Assembly (NCBI GenBank): GCA_903928045.1
Contig: CAIYPH010000261.1
Span: forward strand, 1-26,505
Reading direction: 5' to 3'
Origin: an uncultured Rhodospirillales bacterium
GTDB lineage: Bacteria > Pseudomonadota > Alphaproteobacteria > Acetobacterales > Acetobacteraceae
DNA length: 26,505 nt
Below the pieces are notes generated by a model. It saw nothing but the letters and a program-made list of their open reading frames with translations. It had not been told where the DNA came from and did not search any database. Numbering within the stretch: position 1 is the stretch's first letter; the number at the start of each line of letters is the position of its first letter. Below, one piece after another: positions 1 through 6,335 of the stretch. A program made the position numbers and the translations under genes.

Positions 1-1588
1 CATCGAGCTCGACGTGCCAATACGTGACCGTGGAGGCGGGCTCCTGGCGGATGGTCGTGCCGTTCTCGAGGTAGCGGATCGGGATCAGCAAGCCGTCGAT
101 CCACACGGCGTGGTCCGGGGAGAGCCGGAGGGTGGCGCGCGGGACGCCGGGGGAAAATGCGCCGGCGTCGATGCGAATGGGCCAAACGTCAGGCGGCGCG
201 TTGTGCCGCGCGCAATCAACCCTGCGGTGGCCGAGCCAGATGATCTGGCGCGTCGCGCCCCACGCTGTGATCACCTCGTCGCCGATGGCGAGTTCCTCGA
301 CCGCCACCTCGCCTCCTACGCCTAGTATTCTGGTGCCCTGCGCGAAGCATGGAAGCGTGCTCTCGGTGATGAGGCTATCGGCACCCCGGCTGCTGTGGTT
401 GAAAAAGGCGCCGTCGAAGTTTTGGGCGGGGTCGAGTTGCAGGTCGATGGTGGTGCTGTCGATGAGCGTCAGCCGCAGCCGGTTCCCGGCGAGGAGGCTG
501 AGATCGGTGACGACCGTATCGAGCAGCGCGATGGTCTGCCCGATCGTCACGTTGGCAAGCGTGTTGGTGGTCGCCCCTGCCAAGGCCACCACCTCACCGC
601 CCGCGGCTCCGAACGCGATGGTGCCGGTGCCCGAGACACTGCCCGCGTCGAACGGAACGGCGCCCAATTCGATCCGCCCGTTATTCACGAGCATGCCGAT
701 ATTGGTGAGTGTTCCGCTGTCGGTCAGCGTGCTCTGAGGGTCCAGGGTGTTGCTGCCAGCGAGCACCCAGTTGGCGGCGGGATCGAGCGTGACACTCCCG
801 ATATTGATGATCGCCGTGCCGAGACCGGTCAGGGTTCCGGTATCAGCCGCGGCACCGAGCTCCAGGGTTGTGACGGCCGATGAACCCGGCGCATTGCCGC
901 CATCGATGGTGCCGCTCACCACACCGCCAAGCAGCCAGATCAGCCGGTTCGCGTAACCGGCCGGCAAGGTGACGGCGGGCACACCGGCGAAGGCGCTGGC
1001 GATCGTGCCGGCATTGGTGATCGTCCCCGCGCCACCGGTGACGAGAATCCCGTAGGTCCCCGCCCCCGCGACGATCCGGCCGCCGGCGAAATTGGTGACG
1101 CTGCCGCCGGCATAGAGCGCGATGGCGCCATAGCGGCTGCCGCCCTGGATGAGGCCGGAATTCACCACCGTGCCGGCCGCGTTGGCGATATAGATGCCGG
1201 ACCCGCTCAGCGTTCCCGTGCTGAGGTTGATGACCGTGCCCCCGTACCCCTCGACCACCGCGGTCCCCGCCGGCCCCGCGGCGATACGACCGGCGTTGAC
1301 GACGAGGCCGGGATAGCCGCTGGCAGCAGGAAACAGCACGCCGTTGAAACCGCCCGAGCCGCTGGCATGGATGTATCCGCCGGCCTGGTTGGTGACGCTG
1401 TCGTTGATGCCGAGCAGCGAGATGCCGGCCTGGTTGCCCAGGAGCGTGCCGGTGTTGATGACGGTGTCATTGGTGCCGGTGACGGTGACGCCATACAAGG
1501 TAACGCCACCGCGGGAACCGGCGTTGGTGGCGGTGACGCCGCTGGCGCTCAGGGTGTAGCTCGTCGGGCCCGCCGGAATCGTCACCAT
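1..1588 (-). CDS. Hint-domain protein with repetitive beta-helix-like N-terminal region (C-terminus beyond window)
   Basis: The open frame runs from an ATG at 1588 off the left edge (529 codons seen), with GGAGGG about ten bases upstream. Residues 1 to about 400 are Gly/Ala/Thr/Asn-rich repeats of the type xxNAGTI, xxNxGxI and VTNxAGG, typical of autotransporter-like or pectate-lyase-like beta-helix passengers. Near residue 414 a Hint domain begins with CFAQGTRIL, followed by VEELAIGDEVITAWG and SPDHAVWIDGLLIPIRYLENG. Cys414 is the usual Hint position-1 nucleophile. No classical signal peptide is visible, as in the other Acetobacteraceae Hint proteins I recall, so export by type I secretion or another route is only a guess. 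Hint domains can self-cleave, but the family in bacteria is largely uncharacterised and the active-site C-terminal part is not visible. The passenger plus Hint assignment is firm; the role is unknown. Confidence 0.85.
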   Translation of the reverse strand, partial: MVTIPAGPTSYTLSASGVTATNAGSRGGVTLYGVTVTGTNDTVINTGTLLGNQAGISLLGINDSVTNQAGGYIHASGSGGFNGVLFPAASGYPGLVVNAGRIAAGPAGTAVVEGYGGTVINLSTGTLSGSGIYIANAAGTVVNSGLIQGGSRYGAIALYAGGSVTNFAGGRIVAGAGTYGILVTGGAGTITNAGTIASAFAGVPAVTLPAGYANRLIWLLGGVVSGTIDGGNAPGSSAVTTLELGAAADTGTLTGLGTAIINIGSVTLDPAANWVLAGSNTLDPQSTLTDSGTLTNIGMLVNNGRIELGAVPFDAGSVSGTGTIAFGAAGGEVVALAGATTNTLANVTIGQTIALLDTVVTDLSLLAGNRLRLTLIDSTTIDLQLDPAQNFDGAFFNHSSRGADSLITESTLPCFAQGTRILGVGGEVAVEELAIGDEVITAWGATRQIIWLGHRRVDCARHNAPPDVWPIRIDAGAFSPGVPRATLRLSPDHAVWIDGLLIPIRYLENGTTIRQEPASTVTYWHVELD

Positions 1589-1720
1589 CTCGCGGCCCCC
1601 TCCGCTCGGCCACGGCGATGCTGCCACGCAAGGCCCGGCGAACCAATCGATCCTCCGGGGTTGGCCGGGTTAACTCACCGAAATCGCGCGTGTTTCACCG
1701 GAGATTGACGGCGGGACACC

Positions 1721-2644
1721 TCACCCGGGCGGCGCGATCCCGGCAACCCCGCGGGCAATATCGAGCGCGCGCCGTATCAGCGTCTCGCTGGCCTCCGGCG
1801 TTCGAAAGGCGCTGTGTGCCGTGAGCGTGACGTTGTCGAGCATTGCCAGCTCATGGCCTGACGGCAGTGGCTCGACGTCGAACACATCGAGGCCGGCATG
1901 GCGAATATGGCCGCTGCGCAGGGCCGCGATCATTGCCGCCTCATCAATCACCGCGCCGCGGGCGGTGTTGATCAGCAGCGCACCTGGCCGCATGCGCGCG
2001 ATCCGTTCGGCCGAAAGGAAGCCACGGGTTTCGTCGTTCAGAAGCAGATGCACGCTCAACACCTGGCTCTCGGCGAGCAGGGTATCGAGGTCCACGAACG
2101 TCACGTTGGGCGCCGTGCGCGGCGTCCGGTTCCACGCCAGCACCCGCATGCCCGATCCCGCGGCGATCCGTGCCACCTCGGCGGCAATGCCACCGAAGCC
2201 GAGCAGGCCAATGGTCTTGCCGGTCAACTGCATGCCCTCGCTGCGGGGCCAGCCGCCCGTCCGCACGCCGCGCTCCATGAAGGCAATATCGCGCGCGGCG
2301 GCCCACATCAGCGCGATCGCGTGCTCGGCCACCGCCGTGTCACCATAGCCCTTGATGATGTGGACGGAGATACCGAGTTCCGCGAGTTCGTCGGGGTTCA
2401 TGTAGCTGCGCGCGCCGGTGCCGAGGAAAATAACGTGCTTGAGGCCCACGCATTGCCGCATTGTCGCCGTCGGCATCTGGGTATGATCGTTGAGCACGAA
2501 ATCCATGCCGGCCAGCAGCGCCGGAATGTCCCCGGGCGCCACATCGCCAGCCGGGTTGAGCGTCACCGGCGGATCATCGGGGAGGACAACCTGATGATAG
2601 ACGTCGGCGAGCTCCGTGCCTGCGTCGATGAACATGCCTTTCAT
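1721..2644 (-). CDS. D-isomer-specific 2-hydroxyacid dehydrogenase, NAD-binding
   Basis: A 307-residue member of the D-2-hydroxyacid dehydrogenase family, which reduces 2-keto acids or oxidises D-2-hydroxy acids with NAD(P). The N-terminal substrate-binding half covers roughly residues 1-100 and the Rossmann domain roughly 100-280. Visible catalytic residues are Arg229 in NTARGAVID, Glu258 in LDVFDVEPLP and His277 in LTAHSAF. Two signatures deviate: the nucleotide loop is GFGGIA (149-154) instead of GxGxxG, and the residue after the catalytic His region is Phe where the family normally has Gly. The ATG at 2644 is chosen because AGGGGA lies 8-9 bases upstream. The frame stays open far upstream, but that extension overlaps the divergent protease and looks like shadow. 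It is divergent from the protease. The substrate cannot be told. Confidence 0.88.
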   Translation of the reverse strand: MKGMFIDAGTELADVYHQVVLPDDPPVTLNPAGDVAPGDIPALLAGMDFVLNDHTQMPTATMRQCVGLKHVIFLGTGARSYMNPDELAELGISVHIIKGYGDTAVAEHAIALMWAAARDIAFMERGVRTGGWPRSEGMQLTGKTIGLLGFGGIAAEVARIAAGSGMRVLAWNRTPRTAPNVTFVDLDTLLAESQVLSVHLLLNDETRGFLSAERIARMRPGALLINTARGAVIDEAAMIAALRSGHIRHAGLDVFDVEPLPSGHELAMLDNVTLTAHSAFRTPEASETLIRRALDIARGVAGIAPPG

Positions 2645-2710
2645 GCCGAGTCCCCTGCTCAGAGTGATGCCCCATTGATCCACACCCCGCCCGAGCCACA
2701 TAGGCCCATC

Positions 2711-3463
2711 ATGCGCCGCGCGATCCTGCTCCTCGCCCTTGTGGCCTTCCCCGCCGCCGCCGCCAAGCCCCCACCGCTCGGTGCGGACGAGGCGCCGGCG
2801 CCGCGTACCGCCCCGGCGCCCGGCGGCCGCCCCAACGCGACCGGCACCGGCTTCGTCGTCGCCCCCGGTCGCCTGCTGACCAATGCCCATGTGGTTCAGG
2901 GCTGCTCGCGGATGACCGCGCGCAACTCCGCCGGCCAGACGGTGCCCGCCCGCATCGGGCCCGCCGATGCACGGCGCGACCTTGCCATCCTCTCCGTGCC
3001 GGATGGCTTCGGCCCGCCGCTCTCCTTCCGTGAGACGCCGCCGGTGCGCCGGGGCGATCAGGTGGTGACCTACGGCTTCCCGCTCACCGGCCTGCTCTCC
3101 TCCGGCCCGACGCTGACGACCGGCAATATCAGCGCCCTGTCGGGCCTGCGGGACAATCCGCTCCACTTCCAGATCAGCGCGCCCGTGCAGCCCGGCAATT
3201 CCGGGGGGCCATTGCTCGATTCGCAGGGCAACGTCGTCGGCATTGTTACCAGCAAGCTCAACGCCGCGCGGGTGGCGCAGATGACCGGCGGCGACATTCC
3301 GCAAAACATCAATTTCGCGGTCAAGGCCAGCGAGGCCCTGGCATTTCTGTCGGAGCAGGGCCTGCAGCCCTGGCGCGCGGCAAGCACGTCACCCGATCGC
3401 GGGGCCGCGGAAATCGGCGATATCGCCAATCCCTCGACTGCCTTTCTGGCCTGCTACCGCTGA
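2711..3463 (+). CDS. Secreted or periplasmic trypsin-like serine protease (S1 family, DegP-like protease domain)
   Basis: A 250-residue protein with an N-terminal signal peptide (MRRAILLLALVAFPAAAA, cleavage near residue 18), a proline-rich linker (residues 19-42) and a trypsin-like domain. The catalytic triad is readable: His60 in LLTNAHVV, Asp90 in RRDLAIL and Ser164 in QPGNSGGPLLD. No PDZ domain follows, so this is a short protease rather than a full DegP/HtrA. The C-terminus ends in a Cys-containing tail (FLACYR). The ATG at 2711 gives a clean signal peptide; the ribosome site before it is weak (ATAGGC). The gene is divergent from the hydroxyacid dehydrogenase with a 66-base gap and ends before the hairpin at 3505-3537. 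Its target is unknown. Confidence 0.9.
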   Translation: MRRAILLLALVAFPAAAAKPPPLGADEAPAPRTAPAPGGRPNATGTGFVVAPGRLLTNAHVVQGCSRMTARNSAGQTVPARIGPADARRDLAILSVPDGFGPPLSFRETPPVRRGDQVVTYGFPLTGLLSSGPTLTTGNISALSGLRDNPLHFQISAPVQPGNSGGPLLDSQGNVVGIVTSKLNAARVAQMTGGDIPQNINFAVKASEALAFLSEQGLQPWRAASTSPDRGAAEIGDIANPSTAFLACYR

Positions 3464-3504
3464 AACGGCGGCTGGCAGGCTAGGCGTGCTGGAGCAGGCA
3501 CGAA

Positions 3505-3537
3505 AACACCCGGGCGGCTCGGCGCCACCCGGGTGTT
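3505..3537 (-). terminator. Rho-independent terminator between convergent genes
   Basis: AACACCCGGG at 3505-3514 pairs perfectly with CCCGGGTGTT at 3528-3537 (10-bp stem, 13-base loop). Read on the minus strand the stem runs into a run of T residues (TTTTCG), so it best serves the cytochrome gene ending at 3553. It may also stop the protease transcript from the other side. Confidence 0.75.
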
Positions 3538-3552
3538 GCCGGTAAGCCTGGG

Positions 3553-3993
3553 TCAGCGCTGGCGATAGGTCCGGTGACACCCGCCGCAAGCACCACCGAC
3601 CTCGCCAAACGCAACCGCGAAGGCGGCGGCATCATTGGCATCGGCGGCGGCGGCAAGCTTCAACGCGGCGGCATTGAGGGCCATTGCGGCCTTCTGCAGA
3701 CCGGCACTGTCGGAGAATGCCTCGGCGGTGGCCTTGGTGGCGCCCTTGTCGGAGCCGGCGACGAACAGGCCTGGGAACGCGGCGGCCCAGGCGGCCATCG
3801 CTTCGGCGGTGCCCTTGAGCGGCTTCACCTCGGTGGCCTTGGCGTCGACCGTGCGCTTCACGGCGCCGGTGGCGGACGCCAGCAGGTCCATTCCGGCTTT
3901 GCGCGCGGCGATCGCGGCATCGGCGGTCTGCGCCTGTGCGGCGCCGGCAAAACCGAAAGCGGCGAGGATGCCGGCAAGAATAAGCTTACGCAT
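3553..3993 (-). CDS. Class II cytochrome c (cytochrome c556 / c-prime family), periplasmic
   Basis: A 146-residue protein with a signal peptide ending near AQA (residues 19-21) and a four-helix class II cytochrome domain. The haem-binding CGGCH motif sits near the C-terminus (Cys136, Cys139, His140), as expected for this class and unlike class I cytochromes. Met35 in RKAGMDLL sits where low-spin c556 proteins carry the axial methionine, which favours an electron carrier over a gas-binding c-prime. The ATG at 3993 is preceded by GGGGGA about eight bases upstream; an in-frame ATG at 4008 lacks a ribosome site. The gene stands alone between the terminator at 3505 and the COQ9-like gene. The redox partner is unknown. 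Confidence 0.9.
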   Translation of the reverse strand: MRKLILAGILAAFGFAGAAQAQTADAAIAARKAGMDLLASATGAVKRTVDAKATEVKPLKGTAEAMAAWAAAFPGLFVAGSDKGATKATAEAFSDSAGLQKAAMALNAAALKLAAAADANDAAAFAVAFGEVGGACGGCHRTYRQR

Positions 3994-4065
3994 GTTGAGG
4001 TCCCCCAATTTGGTTATGGCGCATTGAAGGCTGCGCGTGACACGAAGGCAAGCGCCACGAAGCCG

Positions 4066-4620
4066 TCAGGCGCGTGACGATTTGGCTTGGGCCATATTCC
4101 CGAACCTGGCGCGAATTTTCCCGATCTTGCCGACATCGGCCAACCGCCGGTCAAGAAAGGCCAGCGTGGCGGCATCATCGGCGCGGAGCCAGAACAGCAT
4201 CGTCGCCCCGAGCACGGCGGCCAGCGTCGCTCGTTTGGTGTGCCGGGTGGCATCGTCGAGCGGTTCGCCCGCGGCATGCCATATCGCGTCCACCGTCGCC
4301 GCGGCGGCGCGGGCCGTCGCCTGTGCCAAATGCGGCAGCAGGCGCAACCCGGCCGCGCGGCGCAACGCCGCACGGTAGGGCGCCAGACGGGCAAGCCGCA
4401 GGGCGATCACCGCGCGCACTCTGCCGGTGGTGCGCAGGGCGGACATGTCGGCCGCGGCGGCGTCCTCGGTCATCCAGCGATCGGTCACGGCGGCGAATGC
4501 GGCCAGCAGGTCCGCCGCGCCCGCAAATGGCGGTTCGGCGCGGGCGGCGGCCAGCGCCCAGCCGAGGCGCGGCACCTCGGAAACCGCCGCCAGCACGGCC
4601 GCCTCGTGCGCCTCCGTCAT
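4066..4620 (-). CDS. COQ9 family protein (ubiquinone biosynthesis accessory factor)
   Basis: A 184-residue, mostly helical, Ala/Arg-rich protein. The C-terminal half carries the layout of COQ9: a WHAAGEPLDDATRHTKR segment, then a helix with VLGATMLFWLRADDAAT, then FLDRRLADV. In eukaryotes COQ9 binds lipid and presents quinone intermediates to COQ7; bacterial homologues are presumed to help ubiquinone synthesis. The N-terminus is short and lacks a targeting peptide. The start codon overlaps the stop of the upstream peptide deformylase gene (ATGA at 4617-4620), so the two are translationally coupled. Family assignment is from pattern recognition and is fairly confident; bacterial function is by homology only. 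Confidence 0.8.
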   Translation of the reverse strand: MTEAHEAAVLAAVSEVPRLGWALAAARAEPPFAGAADLLAAFAAVTDRWMTEDAAAADMSALRTTGRVRAVIALRLARLAPYRAALRRAAGLRLLPHLAQATARAAAATVDAIWHAAGEPLDDATRHTKRATLAAVLGATMLFWLRADDAATLAFLDRRLADVGKIGKIRARFGNMAQAKSSRA

Positions 4621-5180
4621 GCGATCGGCGCCGCGCGGCGGAATTCCGGCTGGCCGGCCTTGGCGAGGTCGTCGATGAAGCCGAAATGGGCGAAATCGGC
4701 ACCGGCCATACGCATGGGGTAGAGAATGCCGTCGAGATGGTCATATTCATGCTGCACGATGGCGGCGTGGGCGCCGGTGGCCTCGCCGACAACCGGGTTG
4801 CCATCGGTGTCCACCCCCTCGTAGCGGATACGCCAGGCGCGCGGCACTGCGGCGCGCAGGCCGGGAATGGACAGGCAACCCTCCCAGCCGATCTGCCGTT
4901 GCTCGCCGAGGAAGGTCAGCACCGGGTTGATCACCGTGGTGTTGGCAATCGGCCGGTCATCGACGTCGCCGCCCACCCGCTCCGGGCGAATGCGGAAAAT
5001 GAACAGCCGGAGCGGCACATGCACCTGGGGCGCCGCGAGTCCGGCGCCTTGGATGTCGTCGAGCGTCTCGAACATGTCGGCCACCAGCTTGCGGATTTCC
5101 GGTGATGTCGGGTCCGCCACCGGCTCGGCCTTTTGGAGGAGAACCGGGTGTCCCATGCGGGCGATTTTCAGTATGGCCAT
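4617..5180 (-). CDS. def: Peptide deformylase
   Basis: A 187-residue metalloenzyme that removes the formyl group from the initiator methionine of new proteins in the cytoplasm. All three signatures are intact: GAGLAAPQV (residues 45-53), EGCLSIPG (100-107, Cys102 metal ligand) and QHEYDHLDG (143-151, with His144, Glu145 and His148). The length is normal for the family. The ATG at 5180 has only a weak GGAT upstream. The usual partner fmt is not next to it; instead it overlaps a COQ9-like gene, so this may be an additional deformylase copy in the genome (inference). It is divergent from rpsU. Confidence 0.95.
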   Translation of the reverse strand: MAILKIARMGHPVLLQKAEPVADPTSPEIRKLVADMFETLDDIQGAGLAAPQVHVPLRLFIFRIRPERVGGDVDDRPIANTTVINPVLTFLGEQRQIGWEGCLSIPGLRAAVPRAWRIRYEGVDTDGNPVVGEATGAHAAIVQHEYDHLDGILYPMRMAGADFAHFGFIDDLAKAGQPEFRRAAPIA

Positions 5181-5212
5181 GGCTGCTGCGATCCTGTGGC
5201 GTGAATTGAGGG

Positions 5213-5302
5213 TTTTGCGATCCGTCCGGCCATGTTATAGCGCCCGCCTTCCGGTACGGGCAGTCCGTTCCGGACCCTTTTTGCCGCCCCGATCGTCGGG
5301 GC
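5213..5302 (+). promoter_or_regulatory. Probable rpsU promoter and structured leader
   Basis: A plausible sigma-70-type promoter lies at TTTTGC (5213-5218), 17 bases, TATAGC (5236-5241). Downstream are two small hairpins: GTCCG-TTC-CGGAC (5263-5275), followed after CC by five T residues (5278-5282), and GCCCCGA-TCG-TCGGGGC (5286-5302). The first with its T run resembles a short attenuator; the second lies just before the Shine-Dalgarno AGAGGAG at 5313-5319. Read by eye only. Confidence 0.4.
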
Positions 5303-5330
5303 GCGCCCGGGCAGAGGAGTAGGCGGCCAA

Positions 5331-5534
5331 GTGCAGGTTCTCGTTCGTGACAACAATGTCGATCAGGCGCTCAAGGCGCTCAAGAAGAAGATGCAGCGGG
5401 AAGGGATCTTCCGTGAGATGAAGCTGCGCCGCCATTTCGAGAAGCCCTCGGAGCGCCGGGCCCGCGAAGCCGCGGAAGCCGTGCGCCGGGCCCGCAAAAT
5501 GGAGCGCAAGCGCCTGGAGCGCGAAGGGTTCTAA
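5331..5534 (+). CDS. rpsU: 30S ribosomal protein S21
   Basis: A 67-residue basic protein with the S21 signature: [39 protein letters not shown], then an Arg/Lys/Glu-rich helical tail. S21 sits on the 30S platform near the anti-Shine-Dalgarno sequence and aids initiation. The start is a GTG at 5331, with AGAGGAG eleven bases upstream. It is monocistronic: divergent from def and convergent with the PaiB-like gene. The length matches alphaproteobacterial S21. Confidence 0.96.
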   Translation: MQVLVRDNNVDQALKALKKKMQREGIFREMKLRRHFEKPSERRAREAAEAVRRARKMERKRLEREGF

Positions 5535-5600
5535 CACCCGACTCCTAGAACCGGTTCGCGGCGCATCGCCCCAGCCGGGTTTCACTAGAATAGCGTGCGT

Positions 5601-5632
5601 CGCGGCGCGGAGGGACCCCTCCGTTGGCCGCG
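5601..5632 (-). terminator. Hairpin between convergent rpsU and PaiB-like genes
   Basis: CGCGGC (5601-5606) pairs with GCCGCG (5627-5632) and, inside a small internal loop, CGGAGG (5608-5613) pairs with CCTCCG (5618-5623) around a GACC loop. It lies 17 bases past the stop of the PaiB-like gene and 66 bases past rpsU. There is no long T run, so termination is inferred from position and stem strength. Confidence 0.5.
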
Positions 5633-5649
5633 ATCCGCGTTGGTGGTGC

Positions 5650-6243
5650 CTATAGAGTCTCGGCGATCAGGTCGGCGCAGGCGTCATTGCCTTGGCGGCG
5701 CAGTGCGGCGATCACCGATTCGCGATCCTCGCGGCTGCGGTTCTGGCTCATCTTCCACTGCGCCTCCACCTTCGTCGCGCGCAGACGGAATGCCTTGATT
5801 CCCTTGAACATCTGCGCGCGATACGTGGCGGTCAGGGCATCGAGATCGAAGCCCGCCGGGTCACCCACCGCGAGCGTGCGCAGGATGGTGGCGGTCTCGT
5901 CATCGCCGTCGCAAAGCTCGAGCGTGCCGTGGACATGCACCGCCGCGTAGTCCCAGGTCGGCACCGCCGGCTGGGTGCGATACCAGCCCGGGGCGATATA
6001 GGCGTGCGGACCGGAGAAGATTGCCAGCGCGGTACCGCCGGCGAGCGCCGCGACCTGGGGGTTGGCCGCCGCCAGATGGGCCTCCAGGATCAGCGTGTCG
6101 TTCTCCACCCGCACGGCGAAGGGAACATGGCTTCCCTCCATGCCCCCGGCCCCGGTGGTGACCAGCACGCCAAACGGATTGGCGGCGATCAACGCGGCGA
6201 TGCGAGCCTGATCCTCGACGGCGAAAACGGGGCGCAGATACAC
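5650..6243 (-). CDS. PaiB-like FMN-binding split-barrel protein
   Basis: A 197-residue member of the PaiB family, often annotated as an FMN-binding negative transcriptional regulator. The start MYLRPVF, the motif VPTWDYAAVHVHG (94-106) and the C-terminal KMSQNRSREDRESV block are characteristic. The fold resembles pyridoxamine-phosphate oxidase and binds FMN; Bacillus PaiB represses sporulation and protease genes, but most homologues may be flavin or haem enzymes rather than regulators. The start is GTG at 6243, with GGAG nine bases upstream. It is divergent from a MocR-type regulator 54 bases away, with repeated GATTGGTC half-sites there, which suggests that regulator controls it. Confidence 0.9.
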   Translation of the reverse strand: MYLRPVFAVEDQARIAALIAANPFGVLVTTGAGGMEGSHVPFAVRVENDTLILEAHLAAANPQVAALAGGTALAIFSGPHAYIAPGWYRTQPAVPTWDYAAVHVHGTLELCDGDDETATILRTLAVGDPAGFDLDALTATYRAQMFKGIKAFRLRATKVEAQWKMSQNRSREDRESVIAALRRQGNDACADLIAETL

Positions 6244-6285
6244 GGGGCAGTCTCCTTCACTTGCGGTCAGCCTGCCTTAGGCTAT

Positions 6286-6335
6286 GATTGGTCCGCAATG
6301 AACAGCCAAATTATCACGGCAGGGCCAGACCAATC
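6286..6335. promoter_or_regulatory. Possible MocR operator: inverted GATTGGTC / GACCAATC
   Basis: GATTGGTC at 6286-6293 recurs in inverted orientation as GACCAATC at 6328-6335, 34 bases apart and bracketing the regulator's ATG. MocR-type regulators bind paired half-sites near their own divergent promoter, and TTGGTC-like half-sites are familiar for this group. One half lies inside the coding region, which would suit autorepression. Binding is inferred. Confidence 0.45.

Noticed and set aside
132..883. Rightward frames in the first kilobase
   Set aside because: The leftward frame encodes a continuous repeat passenger plus Hint domain and runs off the edge; the rightward frames are unstructured.
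5549..5558. Palindrome GAACCGGTTC after rpsU as an operator or terminator
   Set aside because: It has no loop and no T run and lies between convergent genes; it could be chance in GC-rich DNA. The hairpin at 5601-5632 is a better terminator candidate.
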